DNA of 64,000 nucleotides from an uncultured Clostridia bacterium (GTDB lineage Bacteria > Bacillota > Clostridia > Christensenellales > Borkfalkiaceae). A program made the position numbers and the translations under genes. Below are positions 1-10,110 of this stretch, one piece after another (positions within the stretch are counted from its first letter, which is position 1; every line of letters starts with the position of its first letter). The stretch covers positions 186,001 through 250,000 of the forward strand of contig CAMUBY010000002.1 of NCBI GenBank assembly GCA_947087265.1. Reading direction: 5' to 3'. A model generated the notes under the pieces. That model was given only the letters and a program-made list of their open reading frames with translations. It did not search any database and was not told the DNA's origin.

Positions 1-240
1 GTGGAAGGCAAGTTCCCCGCGCTCTATCACGCGTTCGAGTACGGCGCGCCGCCCCACGCAGGCGTTGCGCCCGGGGTGGACAGAATGGTCATGCTCATTT
101 CCGATACGGTGAATATCCGCGAAGTTATCGCATTCCCCATGAACGCCAAGGCGCGCGATTTGCTCATGGACGCGCCCTCCAAAGTGGAACAAAAACAACT
201 CGACGACGTGCATATTAAAATCGTCGAACAAAAGAAATAA
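1..240 (+). CDS. aspS: aspartyl-tRNA synthetase, C-terminal fragment
   Basis: The last 79 residues of a class II aminoacyl-tRNA synthetase; the gene begins outside the window, so the GTG at base 1 is internal. The fragment holds class II motif 3 (GAPPHAGVAPGVDRM, with the ATP-binding Arg) followed by NIREVIAFPMNAKARDLL. The tail DAPSKVEQKQLDDVHI is the usual end of bacterial AspS rather than LysS or AsnRS. The enzyme charges tRNA(Asp) in the cytoplasm. Whether it is the discriminating or the non-discriminating (Asp/Asn) type cannot be told from this piece. A strong terminator follows the stop codon. Confidence 0.93.
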   Translation: MEGKFPALYHAFEYGAPPHAGVAPGVDRMVMLISDTVNIREVIAFPMNAKARDLLMDAPSKVEQKQLDDVHIKIVEQKK

Positions 241-246
241 AAAATT

Positions 247-280
247 CCCCCGAAGCAATCACTTCGGGGGTTGTTTTTTA
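247..280. terminator. bidirectional intrinsic terminator between aspS and the convergent HTH gene
   Basis: Perfect 9-bp stem CCCCCGAAG/CTTCGGGGG (247-255 with 262-270), followed by TTGTTTTTTA on the plus strand and by AATTTTTTA when read on the minus strand. It can end transcription of both convergent genes. Confidence 0.92.
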
Positions 281-286
281 TTGGTT

Positions 287-1378
287 TTAATTTTCGGCTT
301 TCTCTTTTTTCTCTCTGCGAATAGTCGCAATCAGAGAGGGGATAAAGATGAACACCGAACCGAGGATTGCAACGAGTGCAAAGATAATTGTAGTAATCGC
401 GTATATGATGACGGCGAGAATGCCGAGCAGAATTTTCGTAACGATAAGGGCGATGATTCCGTCGGGGCTGAACGTGAACAGCACGAGGGGAATTTTGAAG
501 GTGAAGCCGCCGCAGGTGAAAATTTCACCGACAACGCCGCCCCAAAGGTATTGGCTGATAAACGTGAACGTGAGAAGCGTTCCGCCAATCATGAGCCCTA
601 TCAAAAAAGTTTTTTCGCCGTCAGAATTTGTCGTAAGATACATGGTTAGCAATAATGCCAAGTAGACGAGCGAGAAGCACGCGGCAATGATGAGCGAGGC
701 GCGGAGAGAAAGCACGTTTTCTTCTTTGTCGAACAAATCTTTCACTTTATTGACAATGGCGTGAATACCGCCGAATGCCGCAAGCGGCGCAAGAAATAAC
801 AGCGCGCCGTAAATCATGCGGTCGTCGTTGGTGTCCAGAAAATAGAGCACGATAAAGAGGACGTACATGGCAACCGCGCCGAGAATCCCGAAGATGAATC
901 CGAGTTTATTCCCCACGGCGCTCAGCCGTTCGCTTCTCTTTTCTTTTTTCTCACAATCGGGATTTTCCGCTTCCCAGCGTGCGAGTTCTTCTGCGCGTTT
1001 TTGTTCTACCTGCCGCTGAGATTCCCTTTTGCGCTCTAAGCACGCGCCGCACACAAGTTTGGGCTGCGTTTCGCATTCTTCGCCCTCGTAAACAACTCTG
1101 CCGCATTCCGTGCAAGTGCCGATAAAAGTTTTCTGCACGGGCGCCGCCGTCGCGTCCGAATAAGCAAATTGCGCCGATGCGTGTGCGCCGTCCTCGAAAT
1201 AACTGAGCGGAACGTTGAACAACTTTGCGATTTTCGACATTGTTTCAAAGTCCGGCTGCGATTCGTTGCGCTCCCACTTGGAAACCGCCTGATAGGAAAC
1301 GTTCATGGCTTTTCCCAAATCGTCCTGCGTCATGCCGTGCTTTCTGCGAAGTTCGGCTATTTTTTCTCCCGAATTCAT
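287..1378 (-). CDS. XRE-family HTH protein with zinc-ribbon-like motif and membrane domain
   Basis: 363 residues. Residues 1-65 are a typical XRE/Cro helix-turn-helix (GMTQDDLGKAMNVSYQAVSKWE). Around residues 89-113 two CxxC pairs (CTEC, CGAC) suggest a small zinc-binding knuckle. A charged linker then leads into about five to six hydrophobic segments from about residue 165 to 350, and the tail is lysine-rich. This is a membrane-anchored DNA-binding architecture seen in many Clostridia, where the membrane part is thought to sense a signal; the ligand is unknown. GGAGGA precedes the ATG with good spacing. It is divergent from sigK and convergent with aspS. Function beyond DNA binding is not assignable. 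Confidence 0.8.
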   Translation of the reverse strand: MNSGEKIAELRRKHGMTQDDLGKAMNVSYQAVSKWERNESQPDFETMSKIAKLFNVPLSYFEDGAHASAQFAYSDATAAPVQKTFIGTCTECGRVVYEGEECETQPKLVCGACLERKRESQRQVEQKRAEELARWEAENPDCEKKEKRSERLSAVGNKLGFIFGILGAVAMYVLFIVLYFLDTNDDRMIYGALLFLAPLAAFGGIHAIVNKVKDLFDKEENVLSLRASLIIAACFSLVYLALLLTMYLTTNSDGEKTFLIGLMIGGTLLTFTFISQYLWGGVVGEIFTCGGFTFKIPLVLFTFSPDGIIALIVTKILLGILAVIIYAITTIIFALVAILGSVFIFIPSLIATIRREKKEKAEN

Positions 1379-1526
1379 TTTTTTTGATTTCCTCCTCGTT
1401 ACGATACAAAAATTATATAAAATTCCCGTAAAAATTTCAAGAGAGTTTTCTCAACCGTTAGTTGAATTTCTATCTTTTTAATTGAATTATCGGAAATTTT
1501 GCATTATTCGGGCGCATTTTAGGGAA

Positions 1527-1553
1527 TAGGACAAATTCTACCCGGCATATAAT
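1527..1553 (+). promoter_or_regulatory. candidate sigma-E-type promoter with SpoIIID box upstream of sigK
   Basis: TAGGACAAAT (1527-1536) matches the published SpoIIID box WWRRACARNY at every position. CATATAAT (1546-1553) is close to the mother-cell sigma-E -10 element (CATACAMT). The arrangement resembles B. subtilis, where SpoIIID with sigma-E activates sigK. The 10-mer is degenerate and a chance match is possible. Confidence 0.35.
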
Positions 1554-1570
1554 GTCGAAGAGGTGAGAAT

Positions 1571-2272
1571 ATGCTCGAAATGCTTTATGCCGTTCTGGGA
1601 CGGCTGTTTTTTTTCACGGGTTCCGTGCAGGACGGAAGTTCGTACCCAAAACCGCTCTCCGCGGCAGACGAGGAGAAATATCTCCGCCTTGCGCGCGAAG
1701 GCGATAAGCACGCCAAAGATATGCTCGTGAAACACAATATGCGCCTCGTTGCACATATCGTAAAAAAGTTTAACGGCGCGGCGGAAACGGACGATATGAT
1801 TTCGGTAGGAAGCATCGGGCTTATCAAGGCAATCAATACTTTTGAACCGGGGCGCGGCGTGCGGCTTGCAACTTATACCGCGCGCTGTATCGAAAACGAA
1901 ATTCTCATGCTCATCCGTTCGGGGAAAAAGCACAAGGCGAACGTTTCGCTCAACGACCCCGTGGGCACGGATAAAGACGGCAACGAACTCGTGCTCATGG
2001 ATTTGCTGTTTGAAAAGGAAGACAAAGTGTTCGGCAATGTGGAGCAGTCGCTCATGCAGGAAAAATTCCTTGCGGCAATCCATAAATTGCTCAGCGAACG
2101 CGAAACGGAAATTATTTGTATGCGGTATGCGCTTACGGGCGGCGTGCCGCTTGCCCAGCGTGAAGTGGCGCAGAAACTTAAAATTTCCCGCTCCTACGTT
2201 TCCCGAATCGAAAAGCGTGCGCTTGAAAAACTGCGCGTCGGCTTAAAGCGCGAGGACTTCTTTACCGATTAA
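1571..2272 (+). CDS. sigK: sporulation sigma factor SigK (pro-sigma-K)
   Basis: 233 residues, full length for SigK. The first ~22 residues are a hydrophobic leader resembling the pro-sequence removed by SpoIVFB in B. subtilis, followed by the conserved PLSAADEEKYLRLAREGD stretch. Region 2 (HNMRLVAHIVKKF, SVGSIGLIKAINTF, YTARCIENEILM) and region 4 (ISRSYVSRIEKRALEKL) match the SigK/SigE group. The leader and the Asn/Asp pattern favour SigK over SigE. It directs late mother-cell transcription (coat, cortex, release). The reading frame is continuous, so no skin-like intervening element is present. The start is ATG behind GAGGTGAG. This is the strongest evidence that the organism makes endospores. 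Confidence 0.93.
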   Translation: MLEMLYAVLGRLFFFTGSVQDGSSYPKPLSAADEEKYLRLAREGDKHAKDMLVKHNMRLVAHIVKKFNGAAETDDMISVGSIGLIKAINTFEPGRGVRLATYTARCIENEILMLIRSGKKHKANVSLNDPVGTDKDGNELVLMDLLFEKEDKVFGNVEQSLMQEKFLAAIHKLLSERETEIICMRYALTGGVPLAQREVAQKLKISRSYVSRIEKRALEKLRVGLKREDFFTD

Positions 2273-2283
2273 ATAAAAGTGTA

Positions 2284-2318
2284 AAATATCTTCCTTTTGC
2301 GGGAAGATATTTTTTTAA
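2284..2318 (+). terminator. intrinsic terminator after sigK
   Basis: Stem AAATATCTTCC/GGAAGATATTT (2284-2294 with 2302-2312) with a short loop, then TTTTTT. Confidence 0.9.
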
Positions 2319-2411
2319 CGGTGTTCTGCTTGAAAACTCTTTTCTTAATTCCTGCTTATAGCAATCATAAAAAACGGAAAACCCGTTTTTCAAAATGGTG
2401 GGGTGATTTAT

Positions 2412-2440
2412 TTGACTTCCTCGCGGCGAAAACATATAAT
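2412..2440 (+). promoter_or_regulatory. sigma-A promoter of the glutamine synthetase gene
   Basis: TTGACT (2412-2417), a 17-nt spacer and TATAAT (2435-2440). The predicted start lies about 25 nt upstream of the ATG at 2473, so the leader is short. Confidence 0.85.
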
Positions 2441-2472
2441 AATTGCGTAATGCAAATGAAAGGAGTGAGTGT

Positions 2473-4551
<2,079 letters not shown>

Positions 4552-4567
4552 CCGAAAAGGAAAACAA

Positions 4568-5005
4568 ATGAATATCAACGTAAAGAAATTGAACAAAAAC
4601 GCACACCTTCCCGCCTACGGTTCGGAGTATGCGGCAGGGGCGGACTTATACGCCTGCGAAGCGGCTCCTGTGGAAATTCCTGCGGGCGAAACGCGGTTTA
4701 TCCATACGGGAATTGCCGTGGAACTTCCGCTCGGCACGGTAGGGCTCGTGTATGCGCGCAGCGGACTTTCCTGCAAACAGGACCTCGCGCCTGCGAACAA
4801 AGTGGGGGTTATCGACTGCGACTACCGCGGCGAAATCATGGTCGCGCTCCACAATCACGGCAAGGAAACCCGCACGGTAAACGGGGGCGACAGAATTGCC
4901 CAACTCGTGGTTGCGCCTTTTTATACCGCGGAATATACGGAAGCGGAAGAACTTTCCGAGACGGTGCGCGGCGAAGGCGGCTTCGGCTCTTCGGGGAGAA
5001 ACTGA
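4568..5005 (+). CDS. dut: deoxyuridine 5'-triphosphate nucleotidohydrolase
   Basis: 145 residues, a trimeric dUTPase that hydrolyses dUTP to dUMP and keeps uracil out of DNA. All five motifs are visible: AGADLYA (1), YARSGLS (2), GVIDCDYRGEI with the catalytic Asp (3), GDRIAQLVV (4) and a glycine-rich C-terminal arm ending RGEGGFGSSG (5). AAGGAAAAC lies before the ATG. trmB begins one base after its stop codon. Confidence 0.96.
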   Translation: MNINVKKLNKNAHLPAYGSEYAAGADLYACEAAPVEIPAGETRFIHTGIAVELPLGTVGLVYARSGLSCKQDLAPANKVGVIDCDYRGEIMVALHNHGKETRTVNGGDRIAQLVVAPFYTAEYTEAEELSETVRGEGGFGSSGRN

Positions 5006-5006
5006 C

Positions 5007-5702
5007 GTGAGAATGCGCAGAAAGCGCAATTTGGAACCGCGTATGGCGGAATGCGCGAATCTTTTGCTGGTGCGCGGCGCGCCCATGCTCAACTTGAAAG
5101 CGGCGGTTGAAAATTACCGCGCTTTATTCTGTTTGGAAGAAGTGTTCGGCAACCGTAATCCCGTAGAATTAGAGGTGGGTTGCGGAAACGGCGGTTTTAT
5201 TCTGGAAAAGGCAAAGCGCAATCTGAACGTGAATTATCTTGCGCTCGAAATTTGCAGTAACGTGATTTTAACCGCCATGGAGCGTGCGAACGCCGAGGGC
5301 GTAAAAAACGTGCGCTATCTCAATATCCCTGCGGAAATTCTGCCTTGTTATCTGGGCGAGGGAAGCGTCCGCAAAATTTATCTGAATTTTTCCACGCCTC
5401 TGCCCGAGAAGAGCCGAGAAAAGCAGCGGCTCACCGCAACGCGGTTTTTGCAGATTTACCGTGCGTTGCTCTCTGACGGCGGAACAATCGAACAGAAGAC
5501 GGACAGCGAGCCGTTTTTCGATTATTCGTTGGAACAGTATGCGAAAAACGGGTTTGAAGTCAGGGAAGTTTCGCGTGACTTGCACCGTAGCGCATATGCA
5601 TGCGAAAACATTGTTACCGAATACGAACGCAATTTCGCTTCCAAAGGACTGCCGATTTACCGCGCGGTTGCTGTGAAAACGAACGGGAAAAATTCGGAAT
5701 GA
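5007..5702 (+). CDS. trmB: tRNA (guanine-N7-)-methyltransferase
   Basis: 231 residues from the GTG at 5007. It uses S-adenosylmethionine to methylate G46 in the tRNA variable loop. The SAM site is VELEVGCGNGGFILEKAK (about residues 52-69); later come YLALEI, KIYLNFSTPLPEK in place of the usual FPDPWPK, and FLQIYRALLSDGG. GGGGAGAA lies 6 nt before GTG 5007, giving the common VRMRRKRNL-type N-terminus; ATG 5013 is the alternative. The DPWP-like loop is altered (LNFSTPLPEK), a variant often seen in Clostridia. Its TGA overlaps the next ATG. Confidence 0.9.
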   Translation: MRMRRKRNLEPRMAECANLLLVRGAPMLNLKAAVENYRALFCLEEVFGNRNPVELEVGCGNGGFILEKAKRNLNVNYLALEICSNVILTAMERANAEGVKNVRYLNIPAEILPCYLGEGSVRKIYLNFSTPLPEKSREKQRLTATRFLQIYRALLSDGGTIEQKTDSEPFFDYSLEQYAKNGFEVREVSRDLHRSAYACENIVTEYERNFASKGLPIYRAVAVKTNGKNSE

Positions 5703-6142
5703 CTTGGTTTAACTATTTCGGGCTTATTATCGTTGTCGTGATAATGTTGCCGAATATTGTTTATGCGGTAACTTGCAAAGAAGGTTTCCAAAATGCTTAT
5801 CGGAATCAACCTGCGGAAATAATCGAGCAAATCGGCAGATACGGTTGTATGGCGTTTATGATTTTTAACATTCCGTATACTTGGTTCGGCTACTGGTTTG
5901 CGAATGCCGAAACCGTATATCTTGCAGTTAATTTCACCTTGGCGGCGGCGTATTGCCTGATTTGGATTGTGTTTTGGAAACGGCAAGGCATTTGCAAAGC
6001 GGTACTGTTATCGGTCATTCCCTCGCTGATTTTCCTGTTTTCAGCCGCTGTGATTGCGAGCATTCCGCTCGGTGTGTTTGCCGTAATCTTTACGGTTTGC
6101 CATATTCTCATTTCCGTCAAGAACGCTTCGGCTTCGAAATAA
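5699..6142 (+). CDS. small membrane protein of unknown function
   Basis: 147 residues with four hydrophobic segments (about 5-22, 47-65, 75-92 and 98-130) joined by short loops. No family recognised. Its ATG overlaps the trmB stop (ATGA), so it is translated by coupling in the dut-trmB operon, and a strong terminator follows. No enzymatic motif is visible. Confidence 0.65.
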   Translation: MTWFNYFGLIIVVVIMLPNIVYAVTCKEGFQNAYRNQPAEIIEQIGRYGCMAFMIFNIPYTWFGYWFANAETVYLAVNFTLAAAYCLIWIVFWKRQGICKAVLLSVIPSLIFLFSAAVIASIPLGVFAVIFTVCHILISVKNASASK

Positions 6143-6145
6143 AAA

Positions 6146-6187
6146 AATAGTAGCCCTGCTATGCAAGCAGGGCTACTATTTTTTTTT
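6146..6187. terminator. strong bidirectional terminator
   Basis: Perfect 15-bp stem (6146-6160 with 6166-6180, core TAGCCCTGCT/AGCAGGGCTA), 5-nt loop, flanked by an A-run on the left and a T-run on the right. It separates the dut-trmB operon from the convergent lipoprotein/radA operon and can act on both strands. Confidence 0.95.
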
Positions 6188-6274
6188 ACATACCTGATTC
6201 CATAAAGTACGAGTCCAATCCTTTCATTGCGGGATAATTGCCGCCGTAATTTCATTCGGCTTTTTCGAAATTTT

Positions 6275-7267
6275 TTATTGATTTTCAATGACGCCGTCTG
6301 TGCAGCGTATATTGATTGTATTACCCAAATGCCAATTTGATTTTTCAATGGCTTTCCATTTTGCCATAGTACCGTTGAATGTTATTTCCGTTAATTTATC
6401 GTAACCATAGAACGCTAAAGTTTCTATTGTTGTTACACTGTCGGGAATGGTTACGCTTGTAAGAGAACTGCATCCATAGAACGTTACAGTTTCTATCGTT
6501 GTTACACCGTCGGGAATAGTTACGCTTGTAAGAGAACTGCAACCAGAGAATGCAGAAACACCGATACTTGTTACACTGCTGGGAATGGTTACGCTTGTAA
6601 GACTGCTACAATCGGCGAACGCACTATGGTCGATACTTGTTACACCGTCGGGAATGGTTACGCTTGTAAGGGAACTGCACCACATAAACACAGAATCACT
6701 GATTGTTGTTACGCCGTTTCCGATGGTTACGCTTGTAAGACTGCTGCAACAGCTGAATGCACTATTTCCGATATTTGTTACACTGCCGGGAATGGTTACA
6801 CTTGTAAGATTACTGCAACAATAGAACGCAGAATTTTCAATTAACTGTACACCTTCGCAAATAATTAACTTACAGAGTACAGTATTGTCACGGAATGCTT
6901 CTTTGGCAATCCTTACTACGCGGTAGTTGTTCAAATACGAAGGAATTGTAATCACCGTTTGCGTAAAGTCATAATAGCCCGTAATGGTTGCCTCTCCCCG
7001 CCATACCGTGTACTGAAAGGCGGTCAAATCAACCGAATTGTCTATGTAACTGCATTCCGAACATACGCCGTCTACCATGGTGTGCGTTGCCTTGTCTGCA
7101 ATTTCGTTTGTGTGCTCGCAGGTCGCCGCGTGCCAATGGTAGGTTTCGTCGGAAGACCATTTACTTGCGAAAGTGTGTTGGTGTGTGAGACCGCAAGCGG
7201 TAAAACTTATTGCAAAAGCGGCAATCAGAACCAAAAACGTTAACAGATTTAAGTATTGTTTTTTCAT
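6275..7267 (-). CDS. BspA-type leucine-rich-repeat lipoprotein
   Basis: 330 residues. An N-terminal signal peptide ends in a lipobox-like SFTAC, so it is probably lipid-anchored at the cell surface. Residues ~28-75 hold a His/Cys-rich segment (HTF, HWHAATCEH, CSEC) found ahead of many such repeats. From about residue 140 come seven or so LRR_5 repeats of 23 residues with the consensus LTSVTIPDGVTSI..SAF..CSS. BspA-type repeats mediate adhesion or matrix binding in gut bacteria; the ligand here is unknown. GAGGAG lies before the ATG, 17 nt after the radA stop, so it may be co-transcribed with radA. The C-terminus has no sorting signal, consistent with lipid anchoring. Confidence 0.85.
   Translation of the reverse strand: MKKQYLNLLTFLVLIAAFAISFTACGLTHQHTFASKWSSDETYHWHAATCEHTNEIADKATHTMVDGVCSECSYIDNSVDLTAFQYTVWRGEATITGYYDFTQTVITIPSYLNNYRVVRIAKEAFRDNTVLCKLIICEGVQLIENSAFYCCSNLTSVTIPGSVTNIGNSAFSCCSSLTSVTIGNGVTTISDSVFMWCSSLTSVTIPDGVTSIDHSAFADCSSLTSVTIPSSVTSIGVSAFSGCSSLTSVTIPDGVTTIETVTFYGCSSLTSVTIPDSVTTIETLAFYGYDKLTEITFNGTMAKWKAIEKSNWHLGNTINIRCTDGVIENQ
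6410..6845 (-). repeat. tandem 69-bp coding repeats within the LRR gene
   Basis: About six consecutive ~69-bp units encode the 23-residue leucine-rich repeats; the phrase GGTTACGCTTGTAAG recurs in nearly every unit on the plus strand. The near-identity permits copy-number change by recombination or replication slippage. Confidence 0.85.
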
Positions 7268-7283
7268 AATACTCCTCTTCTTT

Positions 7284-8648
7284 TTATTTCGGAAACAGCG
7301 TTTTTATCATTTGCGAAACGTAATTTACGGGCACGAGTTCGATTTTGTCTTTGAATTTTTCGCACGCTTTCATATTTTTGGCGGGGAGTATCACGCGCTT
7401 AAATCCCATTTTTACGCATTCGTTCACGCGCTTGTCCGCAAAATTCACGGCGCGCACCTCGCCCGTCAAACCTACTTCGCCGAACAATGCCGTGTACTTA
7501 TCAATCGGCTGCATTTTTTCCGCGCTCGCAAGGGCGGCGCAAATGCTCAAATCCGCGCTCGGCTCATTTAATTTAATTCCGCCCATTGCGTTGAGGTAAA
7601 TATCCTGCGTGCCGAGCGGCAGTCCGCACCGCTTTTCCAAAACCGCAATCAACACGACCAATCGGTTGAAATCGACGCCGAGCGGCATTCTCCGCGGCAA
7701 GCCGTAAGCCGTTTTACACATGAGCGTCTGAATTTCCACCATCATACAGCGGTTGCCCGTTTCGCTGGGCGTTACCGCCGCGCCAGCCGCTTCGCCGCGC
7801 GTATCCGAAAGAAAGAGTGCGGAATAGTCGGAAATGCCGAAAATGCCTTCGCTCGTCATTTCAAATACGCCCACTTCCTGCACGGAACCGAAACGGTTTT
7901 TCACGGCGCGGAGAATTTTGAAGTTTTCCGTACGTTCGCCCTCAAAATAGAGTACCGCGTCCATAATGTGTTCGAGCACTTTGGGCCCTGCCAGCGTGCC
8001 TTCTTTCGTCACGTGCCCGATAATGAAGAATGTTATGCCGTTCGCCTTGGCTATCCGCATGAGTTTGGAAGCGCATTCGCGCACCTGTCCCACGCTTCCC
8101 GCCGAGGAGGAGAGCGCTTCGGTGTACACCGCCTGAATGGAGTCGATGACAACGTATTCCGCTTCTAAAAAGGCGGATTCTGCCAAATCGATGTTTGTTT
8201 CGTTGAGAAGAAGCAGGTTTTCCGAATTCAAGCCCAGCCGTTCACAGCGGAGTTTTACCTGTGAACAGCTTTCCTCTGCGGAAAGATAGAGTACTTTGTG
8301 TTCTTTTGCAAGGTGCGCGGAAACCTGCGTTAAAATGGTGGACTTGCCCACGCCGGGGTCGCCGCCCACGAGAACTAACGAGCCGCGTACAATGCCGCCG
8401 CCGAGCACGACGTCAAGTTCGGAAATGCCGGAAGAAACGCGCTCGTATTTTTCGTATTTCACCTGCGAGAGGGGAAGGGCGCGCGATGGGGTATGAAATA
8501 ATGCACTCTTGCTTTTTGCCGGCGCGGAAGGTGCAACCGCTTCCTCAATCAAGGTGTTGAATTTTCCGCAGTCGGGGCACCTTCCCAGCCACTTCGGGGA
8601 AGTATATCCGCATTCATTGCATACAAACTGTGTTGTCGCTTTTGCCAT
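7284..8648 (-). CDS. radA: DNA repair protein RadA
   Basis: 454 residues. RadA is a RecA-like, DnaB-like helicase that extends recombination intermediates. The N-terminal zinc finger (CNECG...CPDCG, residues 9-27), Walker A GGDPGVGKST (about residue 95), Walker B YVVIDSIQ, the RadA signature KNRFGS (about residue 250) and a C-terminal Lon-like domain (GLPLGTQDIYLNAMGG onward) are all present in order and at the usual length. AAAGGAT lies upstream of the start. It lies directly downstream of ispDF and upstream of the LRR lipoprotein on the minus strand. Confidence 0.96.
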   Translation of the reverse strand: MAKATTQFVCNECGYTSPKWLGRCPDCGKFNTLIEEAVAPSAPAKSKSALFHTPSRALPLSQVKYEKYERVSSGISELDVVLGGGIVRGSLVLVGGDPGVGKSTILTQVSAHLAKEHKVLYLSAEESCSQVKLRCERLGLNSENLLLLNETNIDLAESAFLEAEYVVIDSIQAVYTEALSSSAGSVGQVRECASKLMRIAKANGITFFIIGHVTKEGTLAGPKVLEHIMDAVLYFEGERTENFKILRAVKNRFGSVQEVGVFEMTSEGIFGISDYSALFLSDTRGEAAGAAVTPSETGNRCMMVEIQTLMCKTAYGLPRRMPLGVDFNRLVVLIAVLEKRCGLPLGTQDIYLNAMGGIKLNEPSADLSICAALASAEKMQPIDKYTALFGEVGLTGEVRAVNFADKRVNECVKMGFKRVILPAKNMKACEKFKDKIELVPVNYVSQMIKTLFPK

Positions 8649-8661
8649 ATTTTTTTATCCT

Positions 8662-9786
8662 TTATTGTAATAACGCAATTGCGTAAACGGTAATTCCTTT
8701 CTTTTCGCCGACGTACCCGAGTTTTTCGTTCGTGCCTGCGGCAATGCCGATTGCGTTCGGCGGCAGAGAGAGCGCGTTTGCAAGATTTTGTTTCATTTCC
8801 CCGATATAGGGGGAGAGGCGCGGGGTTTCGGCAAGTATAGAAATACTCACGTTTTTCGGCGCAAACTCTTCTTGTTTGAGAAGCGTAACAACTTTTTCAA
8901 GAAGTTCCATGCTGTTTGCGCCCTTGTAGTTCGGGTCGGTATCGGGGAAATAATAGCCGATATCGCGCAAGCCTGCCGCGGAAAGAAGGGCGTCCATCAG
9001 CGCATGGACGAGTACGTCGCCGTCGCTGTGCGCTTTGAGGATTTTTTCAGACGGGATACGCACACCGCCCAGCGTAATAAAATTGATAAACGGCGCGCCT
9101 TCGCCGTCGGCATAAAACGCGTGCGTGTCTACGCCGAACCCCACGCGCTTTGCAAGTATAAAATCTTCGGGATAAGTAAGCTTGATATTTTCTTTCGCGC
9201 CCGAAACGAGATGCGGCGGTTTTACATAGTGCGCATAAAGTCCGCTCTCGTCGGTAAACTGTTTGTTTTCGGTAAACGCTTTCCCGTAGGCGCCGTATAG
9301 TTCTTCGCGCAAAAACCCTTGCGGCGTTTGTACATAATAGGTGTCGGCGCGGTTGGTGGTCGAATAACCGCCGTTGCAGGCAACCGCAACGGTATCGGTC
9401 GCAGGAATTGCCGCCACGCCACTGCCGTATTTTTTTACGCTTGCGATGCAGTTCGAAATCGTTTTCTGCGAAACGAACGGGCGCGCCGCGTCATGCACGA
9501 GTACAATGTCTCCCGCTACAAGTTGCAACCCCAAATAGACGGATTCCGCGCGCGTCTTGCCGCCGTAACAGATTTTCACGTTCGGATATTCGGAAATCAA
9601 CTCAAAAATCCTGTTCTCGTCTTCTCTGCGGCAAACGATGATAATTTCCCCGATATCCGCGCGCTGTGAAAAAGCGGTAAGCGAATGACACAGCAAAGGC
9701 AGTTCATTGTATTCCTGTAAGATTTTATTTTTTGAAAATCCTGCGCGTTCGCCGCTGCCTGCCGCGCAGATGATTGCGCTAATCAT
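8662..9786 (-). CDS. ispDF: bifunctional IspD/IspF (MEP isoprenoid pathway)
   Basis: 374 residues. Residues 1-~212 are IspD, 4-diphosphocytidyl-2-C-methyl-D-erythritol synthase (nucleotide loop AAGSGERAGFSKNK, VHDAARPFVS, ATDTVAVA). Residues ~216-374 are IspF, the 2,4-cyclodiphosphate synthase (GVDTHAF metal ligands, KAHSDGDVLVHALMDALL, DIGYYFPDTDPNYKGA, NEKLGYVGEKKGI). The fusion lets one polypeptide carry out two non-consecutive MEP steps, with IspE encoded elsewhere. The start was set at the ATG preceded by GAGGTG, which overlaps the TAG of the upstream S4 gene; a longer N-terminus is possible but lacks a ribosome site. Confidence 0.95.
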   Translation of the reverse strand: MISAIICAAGSGERAGFSKNKILQEYNELPLLCHSLTAFSQRADIGEIIIVCRREDENRIFELISEYPNVKICYGGKTRAESVYLGLQLVAGDIVLVHDAARPFVSQKTISNCIASVKKYGSGVAAIPATDTVAVACNGGYSTTNRADTYYVQTPQGFLREELYGAYGKAFTENKQFTDESGLYAHYVKPPHLVSGAKENIKLTYPEDFILAKRVGFGVDTHAFYADGEGAPFINFITLGGVRIPSEKILKAHSDGDVLVHALMDALLSAAGLRDIGYYFPDTDPNYKGANSMELLEKVVTLLKQEEFAPKNVSISILAETPRLSPYIGEMKQNLANALSLPPNAIGIAAGTNEKLGYVGEKKGITVYAIALLQ

Positions 9787-10024
9787 CGAGCACCTCATAA
9801 AGCGATTGCGCTTCATCTTTTTTTACCGTTTCCTTTAATTCTTTCACGCGGAACCGCAGCGTACTTGCGGCAAAGGAAATTTCCACTTCGTCGCCGACTT
9901 TCAAACGGCAGGAGGGTTTCGCTTCCTTTCCGTTCACGCAGATTTTTCCCGCGTTTGCCGCTTCCTGTGCAACGGTGCGCCGCTTTAAGATTCTCGATAC
10001 TTTCAAAAATTTATCCAATCTCAT
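9779..10024 (-). CDS. rqcP: S4-domain RNA-binding protein, RqcP (YabO) type
   Basis: 81 residues, essentially one S4 domain: MRLDKFLKVSRILKRRTVAQE, NGKEAKPSCRLKVGDEV, and a C-terminal KKDEAQSLYEVL closely like Firmicute YabO/RqcP. RqcP works with RqcH in ribosome-associated quality control, stabilising the P-site tRNA during alanine tailing of stalled nascent chains. GAGGAATTAT precedes the ATG at 10024; seven further upstream in-frame residues are possible but have no ribosome site. Its stop overlaps the ispDF start, and it is divergent from rpoB. Confidence 0.88.
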   Translation of the reverse strand: MRLDKFLKVSRILKRRTVAQEAANAGKICVNGKEAKPSCRLKVGDEVEISFAASTLRFRVKELKETVKKDEAQSLYEVLDD

Positions 10025-10058
10025 ATAATTCCTCAAAATTCGCAAAAAAAATTATACT

Positions 10059-10092
10059 ATTTGAGAAAAAAGCGTTTGACATCTTCTCAAAT
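10059..10092. promoter_or_regulatory. inverted repeat around the rpoBC -35 element
   Basis: Perfect 9-bp inverted repeat ATTTGAGAA (10059-10067) and TTCTCAAAT (10084-10092) with a 16-nt spacer holding the -35 box. It lies upstream of the transcript, so it is better explained as a protein operator than as an RNA hairpin. The cognate protein is unknown. Confidence 0.5.
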
Positions 10093-10104
10093 ACGGTTTA
10101 TAAT
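10076..10104 (+). promoter_or_regulatory. consensus sigma-A promoter of rpoBC
   Basis: TTGACA (10076-10081), a 17-nt spacer and TATAAT (10099-10104): a perfect match in both hexamers and spacing. Predicted start about 10111, giving a leader of ~207 nt. Confidence 0.92.
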
Positions 10105-10110
10105 AACATA

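Noticed and set aside
1571..2272. skin-type intervening element in sigK
   Set aside because: The SigK reading frame is continuous from the leader to region 4; no recombinase gene is near.
6188..6274. additional gene or continuation of the LRR protein between the terminator and 6275
   Set aside because: No open frame with a start and ribosome site; treated as the 3' untranslated region of the lipoprotein gene.
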